A stretch of 64,000 bases of DNA from Panopea generosa (Eukaryota; Mollusca; Bivalvia; Adapedonta; Hiatellidae): positions 49,250,901 to 49,314,900 of the forward strand of contig CM055911.1 of the NCBI GenBank assembly GCA_029582155.1, given 5' to 3'. Below the pieces are notes generated by a model. That model saw only the letters and a list, made by a program, of their open reading frames with translations. It made no database searches and had not been told where the DNA came from. This document shows positions 49,970-61,500 of this stretch, piece by piece (position 1 is the stretch's first letter; each line of letters starts with the position of its first letter). A program made the translations under genes and the position numbers.

Positions 49970-52470
49970 TGGATTTCAAGCCTTCATACTAACAATTATA
50001 CAAATTATCTACCATCATACGACAGTGAGCGTTAACTCCGTCGGTGGGTAAATTATCAAACATAATCAATTATAATTTAATTATTTCAAATGCTTGGTAA
50101 GACGTGGTCAATTAGATTTTAAATACATTTAAAAGAAACGAATAAATATTTGCAATCTGCTATGCGTCATGTTAATTATACACTGTATGGAATAAACAGT
50201 TTTTCTTTTGAATTTGTATTGATATAAAGTTACACCGAAAACATATTAAATAATTACCACTCCTACTACAAAGAGTGTCGTCAGTCATAATTATCTCCAT
50301 GTATTATCCTTTGTTTAAATATCATTGCATAATAATAATATAGATATAATAAAGGTATCATTTGTATTACTTACATTTCAGATATACCAAAATATAAATG
50401 CATGCCAGCAACTTCTTCGCCATTTTTTAAAATATCCAGTACACGTGAATCGATTAAGGCGGCTGTTAGTCTATTAGAGCAGTACATTTACTTAATTCAT
50501 TTTTATCAATATAAAAAATAAAATAAAAAACATTAATCAATATAGGTTATTAATATATTCGGCTTAGTCACTACTTGTAATTATTCTGAGCAATAAGTTA
50601 GATATTATATTATATGAAATAAGAATTAACACCACATGCATGCAAAACACATTAATTTAGACTTTAGAACAACTCTCCAGTGATTCAATATTTTATTGGA
50701 AAGTGCTTCCACCATGCCCAAAGTATCCATTGATACTTCGTACTTAATGCCTTGTGATATAAATGGTAAACTGTCCAGTGTTCTATAAAAAAATATTAGT
50801 TTGATTCAATATTGCTGTCATATTCATAATACCCTATTTGTTCTCAACTTATATGTCGGTTGGAATTGTAGAGAGTCGCTATATTAACACTGGTGGATCT
50901 AGAGGGAGTCGGGGCACTAGAATATGACTGCCCGCTACAGACATGGGATTTTCAGACTATTTAAAATAGAATATATCTTTTTCAGTGAAAGTCGTGAAAA
51001 TATATACTTTGAAAACAAATTAATTTTAGCACTCTTTCATAAGTTTACCATCTTGCATTGCGTCCCAACCCTCAACTTCAAATCCTGGATCAGCATATGT
51101 TTAACGCATAAGGCTAATATTTGTTTTAAAATTTAGACCAATAAAACATGGATCAGAAAATACCAATAAGTATTAAGAAAATGAAGAGAGGCAAGAAAAT
51201 AATCGAATTAAGTGTAGAGTATTACGGCAGACGGTGAAATGTTACTGTACGTACATTTGTCTGAATATAAAAGTTTGTTTACTTTGAGATAGGCTAACCT
51301 TATTTGAGATTAAACAAACAACTGCCATATAATAACAGTTTACTACAATATGGTCCAGGATAGGTTTTATATAAACTTATGCATGATTCAAATCAGATAT
51401 CACTTTTTTATCAAATTTCCAATCACTATCCATTGTTTGTGTTATAATTTTGGATACAAGTAGATTACTGTTAATAAGTTGAAAAACAACTACAGATGCC
51501 AAACATTTGAACAATTAAGGAGGAGGTTGCAAAATCGTGTACTCAAAGTTGTAAACACAAACATATGGATATCTGTATATTCAAGAGATCAAAAGGTGTA
51601 ATTACATTTTCAGCCGTGTTAAGTGTGTATTTTAAGCATACTGAAACCTAACTGATGAGGGAACACATCACTTGTCACTTACATTTTCCCTTTCCAGTTG
51701 CCATCAACGCTCGTTTAGTCAAACAGTCAGACATTCTTAAACTTTATCTTACTTATGTATCATGGATGAGTGGTCCAATGCGCTGTCTTATGATCACTGA
51801 CTCATCTCTATATATACAATAATATGAATAAATTGGTGTAACGCATCTATAACAGGTAATGGTTAAGTAGACAAATTACATGGGGTAAACAAGTTGGCAA
51901 TATGTGATATGCCATTTCGGCCATTCCTAGAAGACAGAAAGTGATTCCATTCTGGAATGTTACAATTGTAGACATAAACTATTACAGTTTTTTTAAACTT
52001 CTCAGAAACATCTTGCAATTTGTAAATACTATGTATATTTCTATGTGTTCTACATATATATCATACTTCGACACAGTCACACTTGACTATTATGCAACGA
52101 GATTAGAAGCACTAAAATGAGCTCGTAGTGTCTAAAGTCATAAACAAATGAGCACATTTTTACAGCATCATTGTTTGAAAAGTAAAATAACTGATTGATA
52201 CAAATGGCAATTTATTTTACATCAATATATGGCAATAATATAGCAGATATCTGTGAAAATCCATTGATTTCTCATGATGCAGCATCTTAAAACAATCATA
52301 TTTGCTAAACTAGCTGCATCTTGCTCAGAGAATATACTGAGAGAGAAAATGTGGCGCTGTTTTCAAGCATTTGACCATATTTCTTTCAGGTCTCACTACA
52401 CAGTTGAAGTTCTATATAAATTAAGGTCTAGGAATTCCATATTTAATTTTTTTAACGTTTTTTTTTTCAT
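49970..52470. other. No gene recognised
   Basis: AT-rich. The open frames 50924-51136 and 52274-52546 have no recognisable family features, and the latter overlaps decayed retroelement sequence. Exon 1 of nAChR copy A could lie in this interval but I cannot identify it. Confidence 0.4.
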
Positions 52471-52479
52471 TCCAGTAAC

Positions 52480-53430
52480 GTATCCGCACATATATAAACT
52501 GGAACTTTTTGAAGGCAATTTAGGTAAGGTTCGGCAAGGCTCGTGACGGGATTAAGGCTGTGTCACCATGGAGAAGCATGTTTTGTATATACAGTATGCA
52601 GAATTTAGTGGAAAGTTCAAATACAAGAACATTTGATTTAGTCATATCATTCCACAGTTCGCATCCAAAAAATGCATTTGTCTACACAATTGACCGATAT
52701 ATTGTGGAAAGTGACAATGGATTGAGGCAGTCATCATAGCTTATTCTACTATTGGTAATGCTAAGCGATGTTCTCCGTAGCTTTCTGCTATCATCCTAAA
52801 CACTATCATTGATAAGAGAATATTTACACCTAGATGAGTATATCTGTCATATTATTGGATAAATTTGGTACCAGGACTCAATGATTTTTTACTTTACATT
52901 TCGCTATAGATGGCAGCAAATGGGTTGTACTCGAAACGCAATTTTAAAGAGTATTCTCAACATATTTTAAGCTTTTTCTCAAGGCCATTTATCTAGAGTA
53001 AAACTAACACCATGTGATCTTCTACGGTAGGACTGCAAATATTTATATTTTACAAGCATATTCTTTGTTAAGCTTTCTCTAGTTCTGTAATTATATCATT
53101 GATGTATAATTAATACAACATAAGTGAGTTTTTCCCTCATTGTCTTGTTTCTTGAGTGACGTCAAACCATTCCGAGACAAACAACCGGTTCCTAACAGAG
53201 CTTTGCATATTGCTATATAAATTCATAAAGAGTCTTAAAGCCAAGTTGTCAATATCATATTTGTGACGTTTGTATAAAAGACCAGCGTGCCATACTCTGT
53301 CAAATACTTGGCGACAGTCCAAATAGCATACAAAGGCTCTAAGTTAAGTGTGGGTTCTTCAAGTGCGTCACATTACATTAACATGGCATTATAAGGATAT
53401 GAAGACGACTTTAGGATAGTTTCCTTTTCA
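52480..53430 (-). pseudogene. Non-LTR reverse transcriptase (decayed, CR1/RTE-like craft), catalytic core to C-terminus
   Basis: From 53322 down, the minus strand encodes QVFDRVWHAGLLYKRHKYDI and VSEWFDVTQETRQ, then after a shift SLMLY*LYINDIITELEKA (GGxxSPxLYxLYINDL box). Decayed sequence follows that fits the D-D motif region (EDHMVLVLL), the HLG motif (YTHLGVNILLSM) and a cELW motif near 52660. Many stops and shifts are present. Confidence 0.82.
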
Positions 53431-53909
53431 TATACACTTGATTTGTGAAACGCTTTACTGACTTGGATACACACACAATGGTTTGTATTTGCCTGGAAAA
53501 TACACTTGACTTATATGTCGTTCTATTTTTTACCTAAGTGAACGCCCTTTTCAGCATGATCCGAATGCATTGCTACGTTGATTTCTTAAAAGAATGAGTC
53601 ACTGTCACAACACATGTTCACTTAAATGCATGCTAATCTCGAACAATTAGGATACATTAATGTATCTGTTCCTCCGTGGTTCGATTTCAGGTGCCGTGTT
53701 ATAACAACAGTAAGTATATCTACAAGATATTCAACGAGTTTTGGTCCATTATGGTCTACTTATTTCTTGCACAATTTCCTGGCCATCAGGGACTACTAAT
53801 TACAAAATGAACACTTTGAAGGCAGGTCCCTAACTCTTGTATCTAACCGAAGTCATATGTTGGTAAGAGTCGCAAATGTTAATGTGACATTTTTTGTTGT
53901 AAGAACAAT

Positions 53910-54250
53910 ATGTATATGATTTACTCTAATTCTTTTAAAAAAATAGGCGCCTTTCATTACAAACATAAAATGCGAATTATACCTAGCAACAAATTCCTGT
54001 ATAAATGCAACATATGTAATACAAGTGTGTGTGAATTTTTGCTATACATGTTGAAACTAAGAGACATCTGTTTTTGGAATGCCAATGTTCTAGAGATTTT
54101 GGACAAATCTTGAAGAATATCTTAAAGAACAGAGGTTAACAACAAATGGTATATTATATGATAATATATCTTGGGTTTACGGAATGGAACATTTATTCAA
54201 ATTTGTTCAATACTATATTGATATACGGTAAATATTTCATTTAAAAATAA
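53910..54250 (+). pseudogene. Retrotransposon RT C-terminal fragment (H..FW.C type)
   Basis: The + strand encodes KCNICNTSVCEF, then in another frame ETSVFGMPMF*RFWTNLEEY and LKEQRLTTNGILYDNISWVY. The CxxC and FWxxLxxYL layout is typical of L1/Tx1-like RT C-termini. It is on the opposite strand to the neighbouring RT, so a different element. Confidence 0.65.
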
Positions 54251-54299
54251 ATACTTAAAAAACAATTCCCTTGTTCATTAATGTTATCCATATCTAATA

Positions 54300-55040
54300 T
54301 TGAAAAAGCACGACAAAGGATAAACTTGGACAACCAAACGGCAAACTGAACTAGCTACCTCAACACATTGATTTTAGACATTATTTATTGTTGAAACATA
54401 AAAACATAGCTGGAATATACTTGTTAATACATAGGTTTATCTTAGCATGCTAGTATAATATCCACACACATTTTATTTATTGTGTTATGAACACGGTGTT
54501 GCTATTTACCTTTATGTACATGGTAATGTATAACGAGAAATAAAATACTTATAGACAAACATATAGTGATCTTACAAGTGGCGTATTTAAACAAATAGAT
54601 GTCGGTTAGTGGACCGACGTTCCAGGCAAAGGCCAAAATGACATTAATTGTTCGGCATGTTAAGCACCACCACTGGTCGGATTGTATAATACAGAAAGCA
54701 GAAGCAGAAAAGTCTTCATCACTTTTTAACTGAATGTGAACTTTACATTTATATTGAAATAGTTTGACATACTTTGTGCCAAGTCTAATTGTACATCTGT
54801 TTATGAGTGTTACTTTCACGTGCAAAAACTGATACATGCTAGATAATTGATTTGTTTACTTCAAACCTTATTATAACGACAACCTTACTATAACGACACA
54901 AGTACCTGGTTCAAATGGATGTCGTTATAGACAAGTTTTACTGCATGTATAATATATCATTCTAACACAGGAAAATAATGTCTTTCGGAAATATCGAGCA
55001 TGTATTTATATATATATATACAGGGAAACAGCAGTTGGCC
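54300..55040. other. 3' flank of nAChR copy B; no gene recognised
   Basis: A minus-strand open frame of 111 aa (54502-54837) has no recognisable features. TTATAACGACAACC near 54872 and TGTCGTTATAGACA near 54920 are partly inverted and may be a small foldback relic. Confidence 0.4.
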
Positions 55041-55047
55041 AAATGCT

Positions 55048-55586
55048 TTATTCATAATAGTCTCTTTTGTACTTGTACAATATGATTCCCATACAAGAAG
55101 CTGTTATTCCTGTTATTAAGAACATGTACAAATACATGGTTATCTTGTCCAACATCAAACTTATTTCTTTCCAGCTGTAATCGTGGTACCTGTTGTTTTC
55201 GTCTCGGTCTTCTGGCCATGCTTCGTCAATATCTTCTTTGTGAAGAGAATTCACTGATTTTCGGTTTTGAATTCCCCATTTACGATTTGCTATTACATTC
55301 TTCGGGTTAAATTCGTTATTAAGAACGTCCGTTCTGCTGACAGTCCTCGAAGAATTAGGGTTACTCTCGCCTTCATTATCTGGGTTACTGGATTCTGATG
55401 CCGGTCCTACAGTGGTTGTATTTGTTGTACAATACACGCATGTCAATCTTGCCAATATCTTTGAGGAGACGGCTTTGAGCCATGCTGGCACTGGTTTGTC
55501 TTCCGGTGTAAAGTACATATCGAGATAGACGACCGTAAGAAAAACAGACACGGTCTGCAGAAGAAGAATCAATGCCAAGTATACCG
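55048..55586 (-). CDS. nAChR copy B, exon 9 (TM3, cytoplasmic loop, TM4)
   Basis: Encodes the TM3 end, [20 protein letters not shown], a hydrophilic loop and TM4 ([18 protein letters not shown]). The stop TAA at 55048-55050 (read on the minus strand) overlaps an AATAAA hexamer (55047-55052). Confidence 0.92.
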
Positions 55587-58500
55587 CTGAAAAAAAGAAA
55601 AGAAATTAATTAAATAGCAGTATAGGTCTCACTATAAGTTGAATTTTGTTCTTTGTTCTATATAAAATAGATCTAGGATTTCCATGGTAAAAAAAAGAAT
55701 TGCACATTTTTTTTATATAGTTGGAATGTAAACCCACATAAAAATGGTAAACAACTGGTAGGTTGACCACATTGGTTGTTTTTAAAAAGAGGATGCAGTG
55801 ACACCATGAGATTTTTTGGGGAAAAAAAAAAAGAAATCCTCAAATGCTCATAAATTTTTGCTCTACTTATCTGCAGCAATAAATCACAACTACTATGCAC
55901 AATAAAAAAAATATTTCAAAACCAAATTGTATAGGCCTTGTTTTAAGCGTAAGAATCATGTTACCGTGGGGAAAAAATGGGCGTAACTGTGTAGTGAGAC
56001 GTATAGGCTTTTATATCAATTGAAATGGACACTAACTTAACATTCCCGCAGTCTTAAGATGCGTTGAAAGAAAGACATTCATTATCCGATGTTTTGGTTA
56101 AAGAAGTCACAATATGGTAAACCTATGAATTTATAAATAAAATCACACACAAATCATTACAATATTTCAAGATACACATGAACTATAAAGAAAAAAATAC
56201 TAATGAAGTGGAAATCTGAATGTCTTAAATGTAATGTATATGTTAGGCAGTTGCCCATTGGAATGGTATATTTGACAGTATATGTAACATTGCATGTAAC
56301 GTACACAATCTGTATATAGTTCCTGTGTGAACTATTTATATTTTGCATTATACGTTAACACACCTAATTCCCATATATCACTATACTTAAACTGTCTTAA
56401 TCATTTACATATTCTTCTTTACAGTCATAGTGCCACCACTGGAGAAATGAAGTGCTTCCATGGGGTCGCATCATGACGGTTATCAATATTTCTCGTTTCT
56501 TCATCTTTAAAACATCATTTTCCTCATTGTATACTCTTTTTTTTTATTTGAATGGCATTATTTATGTATTTTGAATATTTCGAGTGTATAGTCATGTTTG
56601 AATTGTGAACTTTAAAGAAAAAAAGTGTTGCTTGGAAATTGGGGTATGAATACAGGATTTCGGAAGTCTACTTTCACTTTGTCAACAGTGTTCACACTGA
56701 GCAGAAAAAAATACTCTCTTATATAACACATGATCGCTACTTTTTTGATTATATTTTGATAGTGCTGAGGTTGAAAAACAGTAAAATGTAGGTTTCACTT
56801 CCTTTATTTGAGTCTCTCTATGAATGACAAGCCTTCAAACTTTTATTATTTACTATAGAATAAAGAACGAAATTCAATGGTGGGGTAACACCTACACAGT
56901 ATACTGGCAGACAGTGACGTCTGTGGAATGCTCTCAGATATCAGTGTCAAGTACACGGCGTATGCGAGAAGTATAGTCAGCGCCAATCCAACACGTTCTC
57001 CCGACTCGGGTGGAAGTTTGAAAACAATCACCTGCAAGATAAAATGTTTCAATTTATATTTTATTATTTACTTAAAGCAACACATCCACGTTTGAACTTT
57101 TAAAAAAAAAATTTAATTGAGTTATGAGCACATTTCCCATACAAACATATGATCAGTTAGCTGTATATGAGCATATAAACACAATCCCGAACAAAATGAT
57201 GCCCAAATTATAATGCGTGACTAACACTTTATAAAACAAGCGTGTAACTCACCCGAGTCAAAAAAAATTGTCAAAATGACTTTCAAGGCAGGTAAAGTAC
57301 ACTACGCACTAAAACTTGAAGTTTTTTAATACGACTCGCATAATTCAATTTGAAGTCAAGTTGGAATCCTCGGCAATTTTTAAATAATTTATAAAGCGTT
57401 TATCACGCTTTATAATTTGGACATCTTTTTTTATAATTCTAAAGCATTCTGGATAGTGTTTGTTAGCACATATACAGCTCACTGACCATATATTTATGTA
57501 TGGGAAATGTGCTCACAACTCAATTGAAAAACTTTTTAAAAAAGTTTAAACGTGGATGTGTTGCTTTAAGAAAAATGATATTTTATCAATGATTAAATGT
57601 TCTGGTTATGTTTAATGTGGTATGTTTGATCTAAGACGCAAAGTTAATTCAACTTGAAACGATGCCATTTTTGTTAGACGAATTATATTTTGTAATGTCC
57701 TTCAATACGATTGTTATATTTTTTTTAGATATATTCTATATATTTATGGATTGAATTTTATAAAAAAAAAATCTAGTATTCAAGATTAAAATATGTTTAG
57801 ATAGTATCAGACATAAAAATCGCCGTATATGTGTTGTGTTATTACCTACCCAACACTATAACCCTTTGTGAAATGTGTCCAAAAATGTAGGTTTTACAAT
57901 TTAAACACTAACATATTTGAAATTGTTTACATAGAGAATGTAATTACAACTGATATATGGATGCACATATATAATAATAAAATGTCATGGAAAATGTAGT
58001 CAATCTTAAATATATACGTTTGGAATTATTTGATAAAAAAATATTTCGACCAAACGACATTGTTGTTGGTAACAAACAAACTGTACGGTAACTACCATTT
58101 TTTTATTTCTGGTATTGCCAAAGCAGGCATTGTTCTTAAATTAGGAAGTTCTACTCATTTTCGGTTAATGAAACTTGATATGCCATATATATAACCTGAA
58201 AGGTGTGGCTTTGTGTTTGTCAAATTAACTGCAAGGACTTTGTGTTGGTTAGAACTAGCCACGTTTTCTATTGACGGCGCAGACAACGTCTCACAAAAGA
58301 ATTAATTTTGTACTTTTCTACACATAGAGACATGTACTCCTAGAACACTGGATACATTACCAATGGTTCTAAAAGTGCCTTGTTCTCATTGATAGTCCTC
58401 TGTTAGTCAAATTATGCAGAAAAAAACGTGAGTTGACCAGGTTGCTTTTTCACAATTTCGATGGTTTGATGACACCCCTTTATTTTTGACAATTCCGCCC

Positions 58501-61500
58501 ATTTGTTGCAATGTATCACTACGCATATTTAAACTGTTATAGCATCAACAAACAGTTCCCAATGTCATCCAAACTTTGCAGAAAGCATGAAAATGTTCCC
58601 ATATGTACAAAGAAATATGAAATTTTATTCATTTTAAACGAAAAAAATGCCCAACCGCTTTACGCAGCTCTAATTTCTTTGGCGTAAGAATCTTGCTACT
58701 GTCATGTAAGGGAGGTTATTTTTAAGTGAGACCTCAAGGAAGAAATAACACTACTTGAAATAGTTATTTAAAGGCTCCTGACCTATGAACCACAAACATA
58801 ATTATAATTAATCGGTTTACGCACTTATTAAACAGTGGAATGGAGACACTATTTTATATGCATAACATATTGAGAAAATATAATTTGCAACCCGTATATA
58901 TAATTTGCCAATACATTCCAATTAACTATGGGTTTTTTTTATTTCGCATGTATATCAGTTTGTAAACGTATATGTTAATATTGTGTGAAGTTAATTTAAG
59001 AAATAAAGATATATTTAGTATACTTGTATTTTACCGTAAGAAATCCCATGAGCACGACCGGAAACAACGTGTTTAACAAATGGAATAATGGTCGACGGCG
59101 GAAAACCAAGGTAAACTTTAAACGGCTGAAATCTAGAGCATCTCGGTTGGAGGTCGACACTTCTGAACTCGAATCAATAATCTCCCATTCGCCATTTGCT
59201 GTAAGATTTTTAAAGTAAAACAATCGGAATAAGCTATGTGTTGTTTAGAAATTTAGACCGGCATATAAGGAGATTATGACGAACTAATGGATGGACATAC
59301 GGGTATACGGGTATACACTGTAGGAGCTTTTGCAACTCAACTTTGAACGGGTCTACTTTTAGTTATGGGTCCGTCAGTGAAGGTTTAAGAGACAGGCCAG
59401 AATATAAAAAAAGTACAGGGTTCTAAACCTCAAACTTTTGTTTTGCTTGCACGAATTAATAAATTAAACTAAAATTGATAGATGAATGGACGAACAGACG
59501 GAAGGGCGGAAATGTAGATAGTGATAAAGGCAGGCGCTTAAATCTGTGATACGCACATTTGCATAAATTCGTCAATTAAGCTACGATTTTCATTTAATCA
59601 CGAGAAATAACCTTGCAGTTACCAGGGTAAAAATAAGTACATTTTTGACGTCATAGCCAATTGCAAATTGCTGCAAAGCTGATTTTATACTGTAATTGTA
59701 TAAGAGGATTCAAAAGATCGCAATTTTGTAATGCCAATACCGAACGTAACACTATTCTAACGCACCTATTCGTGAACCAACTTACTCAAGCGAGTAGTGT
59801 TGAACTTACCATTTAGCCGAACGACGTATGTCAGCCATTGATTTGCTAAAAATGTAGTCTCAGGTTTAACTCAAACTAAACCGTTAAACCGTTCAAAATA
59901 ATATTTTATCTTTTTATGCATGACGGTTTACAAATAAATAGTAAATTCAAATCGACAAACAGATTTTGTTATCTATTTTAACTCGTGTTTACACTGTTTA
60001 GGGTGGCGTTTTGTCATTGCAAACAAATGGCGTAGCAATACATAGAACGCAAAAACATGGTGATTTTACTGACGGTATGTTCTGATTTTCAGCTAAAATT
60101 GGCTACTAATGTGCATGTGTTGATGACAAAATCCTAAATACTTTCCAAAATATTGAATTATGTGTTGTTTCCCGATGATGTAGCATATCATTGTATCATA
60201 AATATAACATTGTTAAAGTCTACAGGGCACTTGTTTATGAGCAAGTGAAACTCTTAATACATGTTAATACTTATATATATCTCATTAACATATGACTTAA
60301 CTGTATCGAGTAAAATCACACGCGAGCATGCCAATTTTTTAACCGAAAAATATGACATTTAAACAGATATTTTTTTCGTTTTTTTTTTTAAACTGAAAAT
60401 ATCACCAATTTCACTATTTTAAAGAGTAAAATTATCAAAAAAATCTTATTCAGAAAACACACTTAATTCACAAAAAAAAATAATGTAAAGTTAAATGTAT
60501 AAATGAGCACCTTCAAAGAAATCCATAACAAATTCTTTTGGACGGAACTTCAGGGATACTTCATTTTCCGTGTAAGCCCACGTGCTTATCTTAATGTGAC
60601 ATGTTTGTGTGTCTAATGGCCAATACGTGATGTCACTCTCACAATGCGTCACATACACACCACCTTCATAAAAACAAATTGTGGTAAAGATTAAAAAATA
60701 CGAATTCGATCTCCGTAGAGGATCTTACATTCTTACAAACTTTATATTGAATTTATTAAACGGTTTTGCAAAAATATATTTTGCGAGAATCTGCAACAGT
60801 ATTTGGTACAAAATAATTTATGCTAAATATATCAATTAAACAAGTTTATCATTAAAAGGATAAAACTTACTGGTTAAGTCGCTTTAAATTGCGGAAATGA
60901 ATAAATATTAACTGAAAATAAACACACTGAAGGCTAGTGATTTTTGTACCTGGGGTCCAGGTGATGATACCGGTATTTTGAATTCGCATCGGTACGCTAG
61001 GTTTTGAAATAACATCAAGATTTTTTACCCTGTAAAATAAAATTTCATGCACTAAGGTCATTTATTTCCATCTGAAAATCTTCGTTTGACATAATATAAA
61101 GTTCGCTTGCCACTCAGCTCTTTGCATTTTACTTGATTAATTAATATATTATAGTAATAGTTATATTATACACCAACAATGTACATCGAGTGCACACTGT
61201 ACGCTATATCTATATATATTTCTCTTCAAATATTCATGCTAAATTCCCATCATGGGATCCCGTTCCATGCGAGACTGTGTCCTTGGAGACTATCAACGAG
61301 TTCGAGACTAAGTCCTAGACTTGAAATTGGTAGACGGTCAATTCCTTTTTTTTTAAAGTTACCCCTTACTCTTTGTATATAGTTTTACATTTTATAGCGA
61401 CTTTGCATAGTCATACTTGTTATTTTTTGTTATCTTGATCTATGCAAGTTGTCACCACCCCACCTGCCCACCTGCCATGATACTCAACGTTGGGCGTGAG

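Noticed and set aside
54502-54837. 111-aa minus-strand open frame after nAChR copy B
   Set aside because: Length is compatible with chance in this composition and no family features are visible; transcript data would decide.
58078-58100. Possible left end of the CTGTACGGAAC MITE family (AACTGTACGGTAACTACC)
   Set aside because: Only about 11 bp match and no opposite end was found nearby.
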